Below are positions 1 to 8,503 of a stretch of 64,000 bases of DNA, one piece after another (the first letter of the stretch is position 1; each line of letters opens with the position of its first letter). The DNA is taken from contig CAZVVN010000011.1 in NCBI GenBank assembly GCA_964630665.1, forward strand, positions 1 through 64,000, in the 5' to 3' direction. The stretch is from UBA9619 sp964630665 (GTDB taxonomy: Bacteria; Pseudomonadota; Gammaproteobacteria; Arenicellales; UBA868). The notes under the pieces were generated by a model. It saw only the letters and a program-made list of their open reading frames with translations. It was not told the DNA's origin and made no database searches. The translations under genes and the position numbers were made by a program.

Positions 1-73
1 TATCAGGAGTTGCGGGGGAGCTTGAACGAGATCTCGTCAGATTCGTCGGTTGCAGCTTGAGTCGGAAGCCGGT
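1..73. other. Left-edge non-coding stretch
   Basis: This short edge segment lies downstream of the leftward threonine aldolase gene. I see no convincing gene start, hairpin terminator or repeat in it. It may be the end of a gene outside the window, but this cannot be judged from 73 bases. Confidence 0.4.
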
Positions 74-1108
74 TCAATTCGGCCGATCGGTTGTGAAAAT
101 CTCACGGAATACGGACGCCGTGTGCCGGACTCCGGCCTCGTCAATATCGAGATGGGTGACGAGTCGGACCGGATTCTCACTGGCAGTAATCCGCACGCCT
201 CGCTCCAGGAATCGGGATTGGATGTCCCGCAGGTGCTGTGCTGGAACTTTAATGAAGACCATGTTAGTACGGTTAGGAACCTGCTCAACGTTCACACCGT
301 CGATTTCATTGAGCAGTTTTGCCAGCAACCGTGCATTGTCGTGATCGTCGGAGAGTCTGTTGACGTTGTTTTCAAGTGCATACAGACCTGCTGAAGCGAC
401 GATGCCTGCCTGGCGCCAGCCGCCACCGACCATTTTTCGCCATTTTCGGGCGTGCTCGACAAAGGAGTCGGTTCCGCACAATACTGCACCAAGAGGCGCT
501 CCTAGGCCTTTTGAGAGGCAAGCAGAGACGGATTCGAAATGTCTAGTGATCGCCTCCAGAGGAACTTTTTGTTTTATGGCTGCGTTGAATATCCTGGCGC
601 CGTCGAGATGCAGTGCGAGGCCATGTTCGCGCCCCAGCTTTGCGGCATCTTTGAGATAAGATAACGGCAGTGGTTGTCCGTAAAATGTATTCTCGAGGCA
701 GAGAAGCCGAGTCCTGGCATAGTGGAAATCATCCGGTTTGATCGCATCTTTGATTTTCTGTAGATCGATTGTGCCGTCCGGGTTGTTTTCCACAGGCTGG
801 GGCTGGATGCTCGCAAGTACCGCACCACCGCCACCTTCCGAAAGATAGCTGTGGGCACGTGCCCCCGCAATGTACTCGTCTCCACGATGGCAGTGACACA
901 GAAGCGCCAGCAGGTTACCCTGGGTTCCACTGGTCACAAACAGCCCGGCTGCCATACCGAACAACTCTGCCGTCTTTTGTTCCAGGGCAGTTATCGTGGG
1001 GTCTTCCCCATAAACATCGTCCCCGACTTTTGCTGTAAGCATTGCCTCCCGCATGCCGATGCTAGGTCGAGTGACAGTGTCGCTTCGTAGATCGATCAGG
1101 TCATCCAC
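74..1108 (-). CDS. ltaE: Low-specificity L-threonine aldolase
   Basis: PLP-dependent fold-type I enzyme that cleaves L-threonine or L-allo-threonine to glycine and acetaldehyde in the cytoplasm. The 344-residue protein opens with the family hallmark LIDLRSDTVTRP. It carries the cofactor-binding aspartate in HLDGAR (about Asp169) and the PLP lysine in the segment CLSKGLGAPLG (about Lys200). GTQGN near residue 61 is the expected phosphate-contact region. The length is normal for the family. The gene runs left, divergent from the peroxiredoxin gene across about 190 bp, and looks monocistronic. Nothing seen separates a threonine-specific from a broader beta-hydroxy-amino-acid aldolase, so the low-specificity label rests on overall resemblance. 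Confidence 0.93.
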   Translation of the reverse strand: MDDLIDLRSDTVTRPSIGMREAMLTAKVGDDVYGEDPTITALEQKTAELFGMAAGLFVTSGTQGNLLALLCHCHRGDEYIAGARAHSYLSEGGGGAVLASIQPQPVENNPDGTIDLQKIKDAIKPDDFHYARTRLLCLENTFYGQPLPLSYLKDAAKLGREHGLALHLDGARIFNAAIKQKVPLEAITRHFESVSACLSKGLGAPLGAVLCGTDSFVEHARKWRKMVGGGWRQAGIVASAGLYALENNVNRLSDDHDNARLLAKLLNEIDGVNVEQVPNRTNMVFIKVPAQHLRDIQSRFLERGVRITASENPVRLVTHLDIDEAGVRHTASVFREIFTTDRPN

Positions 1109-1300
1109 AACAGTTCTCCACTGCAGTGCGAACAGATGAACGTTTTCAACAGATGCTCGAGCCCGGCAAATTTAGCATATCGGAGACGGTTTAATAGACT
1201 GCCCGACGAGGTTATGCTGATGCTCAAGTGGCGGTAGGAACGACGATCGTGGATACTAGCCCCTTGACAATAGAAATCCAGTATTGTGAGTGATTGAGCC

Positions 1301-1783
1301 ATGACCATTCGAGTTGGGGATACCATACCGGACGTCGGGGTATATGTTCTGGGCGAGAGCGGGCCGGAAACTCGGCAGACAGGGGAGATTTTTTCCGGTA
1401 AACGAGCGGTTATTTTCGCGCTCCCAGGTGCCTTCACACCGACCTGCTCGCGGTCGCATCTGCCAGGGTATGTCGAGCACGCACAGGAGATCCGTTCTCG
1501 CGGTGTGGAACTCATAGCCTGCTTGTCAGTTAATGATGCCTGGGTGATGGGCGCCTGGGGAAAGGCCCATGGTGCGGAGGATAAAGTGATGATGCTGGCA
1601 GATGGAAACGCAGAGTTTTCACGGGCGGTGGGCCTGCATGTCGACATGCAGGGTGCGGGCTTCGGGGTTCGTTCATCGCGTTACGCGATGATTCTGGATA
1701 ATGGTGTGTTGACCCATCTCAATGCCGAACAACCCAGAAAATTTGAAGTCAGCGATGCGCTGTCTATTCTGGCCTTGTTGTAA
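1301..1783 (+). CDS. Prx5-type peroxiredoxin
   Basis: Thiol peroxidase that reduces hydrogen peroxide and alkyl hydroperoxides with thioredoxin, glutaredoxin or glutathione. The 160-residue protein has the motif PGAFTPTCS with the peroxidatic cysteine at about residue 49. This extended PGAFTPxCS form is typical of the Prx5 (AhpE/PMP20-like) branch rather than of 2-Cys AhpC. The downstream segment with LSVNDAWVMGAW matches the family's conserved helix region. No glutaredoxin domain is fused, unlike the hybrid Prx5 of some gammaproteobacteria. The start ATG follows a modest GAG-containing ribosome site. It lies just upstream of the PII gene, 44 bp away, and may be cotranscribed with it. Confidence 0.9.
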   Translation: MTIRVGDTIPDVGVYVLGESGPETRQTGEIFSGKRAVIFALPGAFTPTCSRSHLPGYVEHAQEIRSRGVELIACLSVNDAWVMGAWGKAHGAEDKVMMLADGNAEFSRAVGLHVDMQGAGFGVRSSRYAMILDNGVLTHLNAEQPRKFEVSDALSILALL

Positions 1784-1833
1784 TGCTGTTTTGCAGAACA
1801 ATTGGCATTCTTTCAATAGATGACTGAATGTCA

Positions 1834-2172
1834 ATGAAACTTGTTACTGCAATCATAAAGCCTTTCCGGCTGGATGACGTTCGTGACGCTTTAGGCGAGG
1901 TCGGCATCAAGGGAATGACAGTCACAGAGGTGAAGGGTTTCGGTCGACAAAAAGGTCATACGGAACTCTACCGAGGTGCTGAGTACGTGGTCGACTTTAT
2001 CCCGAAGGTTAAACTCGAGGTCGCCGTAGACACGGCAATCGTAGAACAGGTGGTCGAGACAATAATCTCGGCTGCGCGGACAGACAAGATCGGAGACGGT
2101 AAGATCTTTGTCTACGATCTGGAAAGTATTCACCGCATTCGGACAGGTGAAACGGACCTGGATGCGTTGTAG
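1834..2172 (+). CDS. glnB: Nitrogen regulatory protein PII
   Basis: Trimeric PII signal protein that senses 2-oxoglutarate, ATP/ADP and, through uridylylation, glutamine. It typically controls GlnE, NtrB or AmtB. Starting at the ATG at 1834 gives 112 residues and places the T-loop tyrosine of RGAEYVVDF exactly at position 51, the classical uridylylation site. That numbering is why I prefer this start over the ATG six bases upstream. The C-terminal segment with GDGKIFV and the late arginines fits the nucleotide-binding PII signature. No amtB gene is adjacent, which slightly favours GlnB over GlnK, but the two cannot be told apart here. Confidence 0.93.
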   Translation: MKLVTAIIKPFRLDDVRDALGEVGIKGMTVTEVKGFGRQKGHTELYRGAEYVVDFIPKVKLEVAVDTAIVEQVVETIISAARTDKIGDGKIFVYDLESIHRIRTGETDLDAL

Positions 2173-2246
2173 AGGAATCTGTACGGGTAATCAGCGAAGA
2201 TGTACAGGTGGTGGTCTGGAGTGAACAGCATACCAAACGTGAGTGC

Positions 2247-3206
2247 ATGGTGAGCGTACCAGTCCGTATCGGAGTCGTTGGCGCAGGCTACCTTGGCTCC
2301 ATCCACGCAAGTATTTATTCGCGTCTTTCCGGGGTAAAACTGGTTGCTGTGGCCGATGTTAATCCTGTCGTCGGACAGGCTGTGGCCAACAAATATGGCG
2401 CGGCATTCGCCTACGATGGGCGAGAACTGCTGAATAGAGTCGACGCGGTCAGTGTCGTGGTGCCGACCTCCAGTCACCGCGAAGTTTCGGAGTCGTTCCT
2501 AGCTGCTGGTGTGCCGGTGCTGCTCGAAAAGCCAATTGCCCACACGATTGAAGATGCAGAGGCAATCGTCAGGTCGGCCGAATCAACTGGCTGCCTGCTT
2601 CAGATCGGGCACCTTGAAAGATTCAATGCGGGGGTGGTTCGCCTGCACGAGGAACTTAACCGCCCACGGTTCATAGAGGTTCACAGGTTAGGCGAGTTCG
2701 TGGAACGGGCAACTGACGTCGACGTTGTAACCGACCTGATGATTCACGACATTGATATCGTCCTTTCGTTGGTAGAATCTGAGTTGAGTTATGTGTCAGC
2801 GGTGGGGGCGAGGATCGTGACTGACCATGTTGATATCGCCAATGCAAGGCTGGAGTTTGCAGATGGAGCCATTGCGAACGTTACAGCGAGCCGGGTCTCG
2901 GCCAAGAAATTTCGTAGGATCCGCACATTTTCAAACGCTGGCTATCTGGGCCTGAATTTTGAAGATCAGCAGATCGATGTTGCTCGTCCGGGCCCTCGGC
3001 CGGTAAATGGTGGGTTTGCACCGATCATCACCGATACCATCCGCGTCGATCCAACACCTCCGCTCGATGCAGAGTTGGCACATTTTGTGGACTGCGTCCG
3101 GCAAGGCAAACCACCGCTGGTCTCCGGCGTTGTAGGACTGCGGGCGCTGACGGTGGCCCATCAGGTGCGGGAAAAAATCGAGCACTCACTGTACACAACA
3201 CCTTGA
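2247..3206 (+). CDS. Gfo/Idh/MocA family oxidoreductase
   Basis: NAD(P)-dependent oxidoreductase of the glucose-fructose oxidoreductase/inositol dehydrogenase family, acting on a sugar-like or nucleotide-sugar substrate that I cannot name. The N-terminus has a Rossmann motif, GVVGAGYLGS. It is followed by EKPIAHT, the family's EKP catalytic-lysine motif near residue 90, and by the two-domain pattern with DLMIHDID in the C-terminal half. I chose the ATG at 2247, which gives 319 residues and a short leader before the Rossmann strand; an upstream ATG at 2208 would add 13 residues of poor quality. The stop overlaps the TTG start of the next gene by three bases, so the two are probably translated together. 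Confidence 0.85.
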   Translation: MVSVPVRIGVVGAGYLGSIHASIYSRLSGVKLVAVADVNPVVGQAVANKYGAAFAYDGRELLNRVDAVSVVVPTSSHREVSESFLAAGVPVLLEKPIAHTIEDAEAIVRSAESTGCLLQIGHLERFNAGVVRLHEELNRPRFIEVHRLGEFVERATDVDVVTDLMIHDIDIVLSLVESELSYVSAVGARIVTDHVDIANARLEFADGAIANVTASRVSAKKFRRIRTFSNAGYLGLNFEDQQIDVARPGPRPVNGGFAPIITDTIRVDPTPPLDAELAHFVDCVRQGKPPLVSGVVGLRALTVAHQVREKIEHSLYTTP

Positions 3207-3709
3207 ATGTCAAACGACTGCTGGTCCTGGCAGTGTTATGGATAGGCTGTCTGGCGGCACAAGCCGTAAGGTCGGAATGCACTAATCTTTCAGCACACTG
3301 GATGTCGATGAGGGAGGGGCGGGTTGAACTACGCTCGATCAACGACGAAGCCATTACTTTGCCCGTGCGTATAGCCGAAACGGCGATTCAACGACGCAGT
3401 GGATTCCAGGATGTCTGTCCTGAATTGATGCGGACCTGGTCGATCCTGTTTCTGTTTGAGCGAAATGTGACAGCCGAATTTCACATGCGTCGTGTAGCCG
3501 AAGCTCTGGATATCGCCTTTGTAGGGGCGGATGGTCGAATTCTTGATGTTCAGAGCATGCAACCAGTCTCAGCGACCGGTGGTAGCCGCCGTTACACTAC
3601 TAAGGGATCGTTCCGGTATGCTTTGGAGACCTCGGCCGGAAGATTGCGAAAAATTGCGCTCCGACCAGGTGACTGGCGTATCACAAGGCTCAGCAAGTCT
3701 GCACCCTGA
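3203..3709 (+). CDS. Exported DUF192 family protein
   Basis: Small exported protein of the DUF192 (COG1430) family, whose biochemical role is not established. It begins at a TTG overlapping the preceding stop codon (TTGA). The first 25 residues form a clear signal peptide: lysine/arginine, then a hydrophobic run ending in AAQA. The mature part has the family pattern of an RRSGFQD segment, a hydrophobic strand ending in FLFER, FHMRRV..LDIAFV and DGRILDVQSM. The usual FWMKNT motif is modified here to FHMRRV, so this is a divergent member. The gene converges with the NRDE gene, two bases apart. Confidence 0.8.
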   Translation: MNVKRLLVLAVLWIGCLAAQAVRSECTNLSAHWMSMREGRVELRSINDEAITLPVRIAETAIQRRSGFQDVCPELMRTWSILFLFERNVTAEFHMRRVAEALDIAFVGADGRILDVQSMQPVSATGGSRRYTTKGSFRYALETSAGRLRKIALRPGDWRITRLSKSAP

Positions 3710-3711
3710 GG

Positions 3712-4509
3712 TCATTTCATTGTTGTCGTTTCCGGGAGGAACTTTGCCTCCTCGAGGGCAAAATTCAAGTACGTCTCACCGAGAATTTGTGCACCAGCCG
3801 AGTATGTCCGCTCGATGAAACTCACCTGGTTTGTTTTGCTGACCAGAATGACCGTCGATGAGCGGGTTCCATAGCGGTCGCCTGCAACGAAGATTGGCAG
3901 CGATGACCCCTCAGGCTGGGTACCGATGTTTAGGTTCTGTCGAACGCTTGACTGAGGAGGCTCAGTGTTGGCAAGAATCGAGAGCAGGTCATCTGCGTTG
4001 AAAGTTCCGGCAATCGTTTCACGTAACAATGACTTCCCCAGGCTGACCTTATGCCATGGTGTGTTCAGCAGATGGTTGCTCAAGCCGGAGACCCCACGGG
4101 GAATTTCACCGGATTGCGACGACCGGTTGGTTATCCACCAGAGCTTGCTGATGTCACCGTGCACTAGATTGAAGCCGGAATACTGTTCCAATTGATTGGG
4201 GTGTAGTGCTGCTCTGGTTGTTGCTTTACTTGGGAGGAGTAAGCAGTTGAGCACGAGTTGTCCTCTAGAGAACGGGGATGGGAATGCTGGCGGCATTTCC
4301 TTGTAATTCGTAATGGTGGCGAATATCCCCTGCCGGCTTAGACCAAGCCATGTCCCTCCGGCCAGAAGGTCTCGGCCTGCAGCGATCTCCGGATCCCCAG
4401 GCCACAGGTTAGCGGCAAGCGTAGGGCGATCGAAAAATTCATCCCGGTTGGCAAGAACAATAAATGGATAGTCTTCATGGGCTCGTAGAGCAAGGAGGAT
4501 AAGGCACAT
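3712..4509 (-). CDS. NRDE family (TANGO2-like) protein
   Basis: Member of the NRDE/TANGO2 family, cytoplasmic proteins of unresolved function that have been linked in eukaryotes to Golgi organisation and haem handling. The 265-residue sequence begins MCLILLAL with the N-terminal cysteine that typifies the family. It has the namesake motif in VLANRDEFFDRPT, then AGRDLLAGGTWLG, all in the expected order. Length is normal. It is transcribed leftward and converges on the DUF192 gene. A role in amino-acid or peptide hydrolysis is sometimes guessed from the exposed N-terminal cysteine (Ntn-hydrolase-like), but nothing here proves it. Confidence 0.85.
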   Translation of the reverse strand: MCLILLALRAHEDYPFIVLANRDEFFDRPTLAANLWPGDPEIAAGRDLLAGGTWLGLSRQGIFATITNYKEMPPAFPSPFSRGQLVLNCLLLPSKATTRAALHPNQLEQYSGFNLVHGDISKLWWITNRSSQSGEIPRGVSGLSNHLLNTPWHKVSLGKSLLRETIAGTFNADDLLSILANTEPPQSSVRQNLNIGTQPEGSSLPIFVAGDRYGTRSSTVILVSKTNQVSFIERTYSAGAQILGETYLNFALEEAKFLPETTTMK

Positions 4510-4537
4510 CTCAAAGGCTCATTGTCAAGCGTTGATT

Positions 4538-4831
4538 TCAGGGAAGGATAATCCTGGGGGTCTCTGCGGGTCGGTAGGCAATGCCCACTCGACCGATTAA
4601 CTGTACTGGCACCGCGCCGGCAGCCCGGCAGAGTTGTTGCAGAATAGCCCGCTTTTCCCTGGCCTGCCCGGCAGGCAGCTTGACCTTAACCAACTCATGT
4701 GCCGACAATGCAGAATCGAACTCAAGCTTCAAATTGTCGGTCAAGCCGGAATTGCCTATCATTACGACGATCTGGTGATGGTGGGCGAGTCCCCGAAGAT
4801 GCCTGACTTGTTTACCGCTCAGTCGAATCAT
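4538..4831 (-). CDS. yhbY: YhbY family CRM-domain RNA-binding protein
   Basis: Small basic CRM-domain protein associated with pre-50S ribosomal particles. The 97 residues include the helical start (LSGKQVRHLRGLAHH), the GxxG RNA-binding loop in IGNSGLT near residue 27, and the strand ELVKVKL. All of these match the CRM fold of E. coli YhbY. The gene is divergent from rlmE with only about 50 bp between starts. This is the same divergent arrangement as in E. coli, where yhbY faces the rlmE-ftsH operon, and both flanking products act on the large ribosomal subunit. Confidence 0.93.
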   Translation of the reverse strand: MIRLSGKQVRHLRGLAHHHQIVVMIGNSGLTDNLKLEFDSALSAHELVKVKLPAGQAREKRAILQQLCRAAGAVPVQLIGRVGIAYRPAETPRIILP

Positions 4832-4883
4832 CGAGATATGTTATAGGGTTGTGACTCCTGAGGCCACATTTTTGAGCCAGTAA

Positions 4884-5516
4884 ATGGCGAGGCAAAATAG
4901 ATCAAAGACCTCGAACTGGCTAAAGCGCCACCGACGGGACAGGTATGTACGCCAGGCGCACCGGGAAGGATACAGATCCCGGGCCGCCTACAAACTTGAG
5001 CAGATCAATCAGCGTGATCATCTTTTCAACCCAGGTGACGTGGTTCTGGATCTGGGGGCATCGCCCGGTAGTTGGTCCCAATTTGCTATAGAGAAGGTCT
5101 CCCCGGGTGGCCGGGTGGTTGCAGTCGATATACTTCCAATGGAGCCCCTGAAGGGGGTTGACTTCGTGCTGGGGGATATCACCGATCCGCAGACCTATTG
5201 TGCAGTAGATGGCTGTCTCGGGGCGGCCGGCGTAGACCTTGTAATATCGGATCTTGCCCCCAGTATTACGGGTGTCAGGGCTGCCGACCAGGCACGGTGC
5301 ATTCAACTCGCCGAACTGGCCAGGAAAATCGCGCTCCAGGTGCTGAAAGCGGACGGCAGCTTACTGGTCAAGATTTTTGAAGGGGAATTGGCACAAGAAT
5401 TTCGGGAACAGACAGAAATTCTGTTCGAAAGAGCGACAGTGAGGAAACCCCCCGCTTCGCGTTCGACCAGCCGTGAGATTTATATTCTGGCATCACGGTC
5501 GACAAGGACTGGGTGA
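4884..5516 (+). CDS. rlmE: 23S rRNA (uridine-2552-2'-O)-methyltransferase RlmE (FtsJ)
   Basis: SAM-dependent enzyme that 2'-O-methylates U2552 in the A-loop of 23S rRNA during late 50S assembly. The 210-residue protein shows a basic N-terminus, an early RSRAAYKLEQI with the catalytic lysine, SAM motif I in VLDLGASPGSWSQ, the catalytic aspartate region DLVISDLAPSITG, and the second catalytic lysine in LLVKIFEGE. These provide the K-D-K-E tetrad of the family. It is the first rightward gene of the ftsH-folP-glmM cluster. The 180-bp gap to ftsH suggests that ftsH also has its own promoter. Confidence 0.95.
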   Translation: MARQNRSKTSNWLKRHRRDRYVRQAHREGYRSRAAYKLEQINQRDHLFNPGDVVLDLGASPGSWSQFAIEKVSPGGRVVAVDILPMEPLKGVDFVLGDITDPQTYCAVDGCLGAAGVDLVISDLAPSITGVRAADQARCIQLAELARKIALQVLKADGSLLVKIFEGELAQEFREQTEILFERATVRKPPASRSTSREIYILASRSTRTG

Positions 5517-5695
5517 ATGGACGATGATCCCGGAGCGCAATTGAGTGAAACTCTTTCCTCTGGCCCCTGGGAGAGTCGGTTGGTCGGTTGTATGAAAGTC
5601 GTAAAAGTATCAGAATCACAATGTTAGGTGGGAAATGACATGTATTACACTGAAGAGGCCATGTTTCAACGACCCGGTCGGGTACGCGAGGCTAA

Positions 5696-7615
5696 ATGAG
5701 TAATCTGACGAAAAATCTCGTCTTGTGGCTTGTGATCGCCATGGTGCTTATGGCGGTTTTCAATAATTTTGCACCTCGGGATGCCAGGACCGGTACAGAA
5801 CTCGATTATTCTGAGTTCCTGCATGAGGTCAAACAAGGCTCAATTGAGCAAGTCACGATCGACGGACGAGCGATCGTGGGACGCACCAGGAATGGTGAGC
5901 GATTCACTACCTACTCCCCCGGGGATCCGGGACTGGTCAACGACCTGCTCGATGCAGGGGTAATCATAAAGGCTCAGAAAGAAGAAAGCCCTTCACTGTT
6001 GATGCAGATATTCATAAGTTGGTTCCCGTTGTTACTTCTGATAGGGGTCTGGATATTTTTCATGCGTCAGATGCAAGGTGGGGGTGGCCGGGGTGCATTG
6101 AGTTTTGGCAAGAGCAAGGCCAGGATGCTAACCGAGGACAAAAACAACATAACCTTTGCGGATGTCGCCGGTGTTGATGAAGCGAAGGAAGAAGTTCAGG
6201 AACTGGTGGAGTTTCTCAGTGACCCCACCAGATTCCAGAAACTTGGTGGTCGGATCCCCAGAGGGGTGCTGATGACCGGCAGTCCCGGTACCGGTAAAAC
6301 ACTACTGGCCAAAGCTATAGCCGGGGAGGCAAAGGTTCCGTTTTTCACGATCTCCGGCTCAGATTTTGTTGAGATGTTCGTGGGTGTTGGCGCGTCCCGG
6401 GTTAGAGACATGTTCGACCAGGCGAAAAAGAATGCCCCTTGTATTATTTTCATCGACGAGATTGATGCTGTCGGCCGACAACGCGGTGCCGGACTCGGGG
6501 GTGGCCATGACGAACGAGAGCAGACACTCAATCAGTTGCTGGTCGAAATGGATGGCTTTGATGGCAACGAAGGTGTGATTGTGATCGCAGCGACCAACCG
6601 GCCTGATGTCCTCGACCCTGCATTACTGAGACCTGGACGATTCGACCGACAGGTACACGTTCCGCTGCCGGACATTCGCGGCCGGGAAGCGATCTTGCGC
6701 GTTCACATGCGGAAGGTACCAGTCTCCGATGATGTGGAACCCAGCGTCATTGCCCGGGGCACGCCAGGATTCTCTGGTGCGGACCTAGCCAACCTAGTCA
6801 ATGAGGCTGCGCTGTTTGCGGCCCGAGCTAACCGTCGACTTGTCGCCATGGAACAGTTTGAACTTGCGAAAGACAAAGTCATTATGGGGGTTGAGCGCCG
6901 GTCCCTGGTTATGCCTGAACTCGAACGCAAGAACACTGCATTTCATGAATCCGGGCACACCGTCGTCGCCAGAAGCCTCAGCCATTACACGGACCCGGTA
7001 CACAAAGTGACGATCATCCCCCGGGGGCGTGCGCTGGGTGTCACTATGCAACTTCCTGAGGAGGATCGTTACAGCCATAACCGGGAGCACCTGCTTGCCC
7101 GTATAGCTGTGCTCATGGGAGGGAGAATTGCCGAAGAAGTCTTCATGGGTCAGATGACGACCGGCGCGGCAAATGATTTCGAACAGGCGACAGATCTCGC
7201 GCAGAAGATGGTTCAACGATGGGGAATGAGTGATGTAATGGGTCCCAGGGTTTATGGTGATAACGACTCAGAGGTTTTTCTGGGACGGGACATGGTCACA
7301 CACCGGAACCTCAGTGACTCGACTGCAAAGCAGGTCGATCAGGAAATAACGCAGATCATTGAAGACCAGTACGATCGGGCAAGACAGATCATAGAATTGA
7401 ATAGGGACAAGATCGAGATCATGGCTCAGGCCCTTTTGGACTGGGAGACATTGGAGTCCGACCAGATCGACCAGATCATGACTGGGGCGTCACCACGTCC
7501 ACCGTCACCACCTGACGACAGCACCGATAGCGGCCCTATCGATGATGGCGGCGACACGAACAAAAAACCCGACGTAGGCCCAAACATGGAGTCTCCGGCT
7601 GGTGGTTCGGCGTAA
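5696..7615 (+). CDS. ftsH: ATP-dependent zinc metalloprotease FtsH
   Basis: Inner-membrane AAA+ protease that extracts and degrades membrane and soluble regulatory proteins; in E. coli its targets include LpxC and sigma-32. The 639 residues contain transmembrane segments at about 7-24 and 101-123 flanking a periplasmic domain, Walker A in GSPGTGKT (about 195-203), Walker B ending IIFIDEID, the second region of homology with RPGRFDRQ, and the zinc site HESGH at 417-421. The C-terminus is a low-complexity proline/aspartate-rich tail. A GAGG ribosome site precedes the ATG. Its presence in the same window as lapA/lapB is of interest because LapB (YciM) controls FtsH-dependent LpxC turnover in enterics. 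Confidence 0.97.
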   Translation: MSNLTKNLVLWLVIAMVLMAVFNNFAPRDARTGTELDYSEFLHEVKQGSIEQVTIDGRAIVGRTRNGERFTTYSPGDPGLVNDLLDAGVIIKAQKEESPSLLMQIFISWFPLLLLIGVWIFFMRQMQGGGGRGALSFGKSKARMLTEDKNNITFADVAGVDEAKEEVQELVEFLSDPTRFQKLGGRIPRGVLMTGSPGTGKTLLAKAIAGEAKVPFFTISGSDFVEMFVGVGASRVRDMFDQAKKNAPCIIFIDEIDAVGRQRGAGLGGGHDEREQTLNQLLVEMDGFDGNEGVIVIAATNRPDVLDPALLRPGRFDRQVHVPLPDIRGREAILRVHMRKVPVSDDVEPSVIARGTPGFSGADLANLVNEAALFAARANRRLVAMEQFELAKDKVIMGVERRSLVMPELERKNTAFHESGHTVVARSLSHYTDPVHKVTIIPRGRALGVTMQLPEEDRYSHNREHLLARIAVLMGGRIAEEVFMGQMTTGAANDFEQATDLAQKMVQRWGMSDVMGPRVYGDNDSEVFLGRDMVTHRNLSDSTAKQVDQEITQIIEDQYDRARQIIELNRDKIEIMAQALLDWETLESDQIDQIMTGASPRPPSPPDDSTDSGPIDDGGDTNKKPDVGPNMESPAGGSA

Positions 7616-7621
7616 TGAGGA

Positions 7622-8503
7622 TTGTCGACGCCTGACAGAATTGTGAGATTGGACTGTAACGGCCGTGTTTTGTCTTTGGAACGGACGGCGATCATGGGGA
7701 TTCTCAATGTTACCCCCGATTCGTTTTCAGATGGCGGGCGTTATGTGGATGTTTCGGCAGCGATCCAGCGCGCCAGAGAAATGGTCGCGGAAGGTGCCGA
7801 TATTATTGACATAGGGGGCGAGTCGACTCGACCCGGAGCCAGGCCCGTCACCCTTGAACAGGAATTAAAGCGGGTGATACCGATCGTTCGCCAATTGGCG
7901 GCAGATCTCCCGGTCCCGCTGTCGGTCGATACCAGTAGACCTGAAGTCATGCAGGCAGCCGCTGAGGCAGGTGCCGGTATGATCAATGACGTCCGTGCGC
8001 TACGCGAGCCCGGCGCGATGGCAACTGCGCTCGAGCTGCGGCTACCGGTTTGCCTGATGCATATGCAAGGCGAACCGGCGACTATGCAGGATGACCCAAG
8101 CTATAAAGATGTGGTCGGTGAGGTGCATGCTTTTCTAAGTGAACGCCTGGCCTGTTGTCAGGAAGCAGGCATCTGTCGCACGAAGGTGCTGGTCGATCCA
8201 GGATTTGGTTTCGGCAAGACTCCGGAGCATAACCAACAAATTCTTGAGAGACTTGACAGTTACCTCGATCTTGGGGCCCCGTTACTAGTGGGATTGTCCC
8301 GCAAGTCGTTTTTGATGCATAAGACAGACAAGAAAAAACGAGGCCATGTCAGCGCGGCTCATGCGTTGCGGGCTGCAAGGAAAGGAGCAGCGATGGTGCG
8401 GGTTCATGATGTCGGATTGACTCACAAATCTATCAGGGACTGGGAGGGGCGTTCTGCGGATACAGATCAGCCCTCATGTGCCGGGGAGAGCATTCGGGCA
8501 TGA
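7622..8503 (+). CDS. folP: Dihydropteroate synthase
   Basis: Condenses p-aminobenzoate with 6-hydroxymethyl-dihydropterin diphosphate to 7,8-dihydropteroate in folate synthesis; it is the sulfonamide target. The TIM-barrel hallmarks are MGILNVTPDSFSDGG, DIIDIGGESTRPGA, INDVRAL, LVDPGFGFGK and LLVGLSRKSF. The start is uncertain. The TTG at 7622 sits only one base after a TGAGG sequence, while the GTG at 7643 gives a leader before MGILN about as long as that of E. coli FolP. The C-terminus continues some 20 residues past the barrel. It follows ftsH by six bases and overlaps glmM by four, as expected for one transcription unit. Confidence 0.95.
   Translation: MSTPDRIVRLDCNGRVLSLERTAIMGILNVTPDSFSDGGRYVDVSAAIQRAREMVAEGADIIDIGGESTRPGARPVTLEQELKRVIPIVRQLAADLPVPLSVDTSRPEVMQAAAEAGAGMINDVRALREPGAMATALELRLPVCLMHMQGEPATMQDDPSYKDVVGEVHAFLSERLACCQEAGICRTKVLVDPGFGFGKTPEHNQQILERLDSYLDLGAPLLVGLSRKSFLMHKTDKKKRGHVSAAHALRAARKGAAMVRVHDVGLTHKSIRDWEGRSADTDQPSCAGESIRA

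Noticed and set aside
1264..1292. TTGACA upstream of the peroxiredoxin gene as a promoter
   Set aside because: The -35 is perfect, but the nearest -10-like hexamer (TATTGT) is only 12 bases away and the 17-base position reads TGAGTG. I could not support a promoter here.
5588..5616. TTGTAT-17-CAGAAT upstream of ftsH
   Set aside because: Matches are too weak (three and four of six) to report. No heat-shock-type -35/-10 pair was convincing either.
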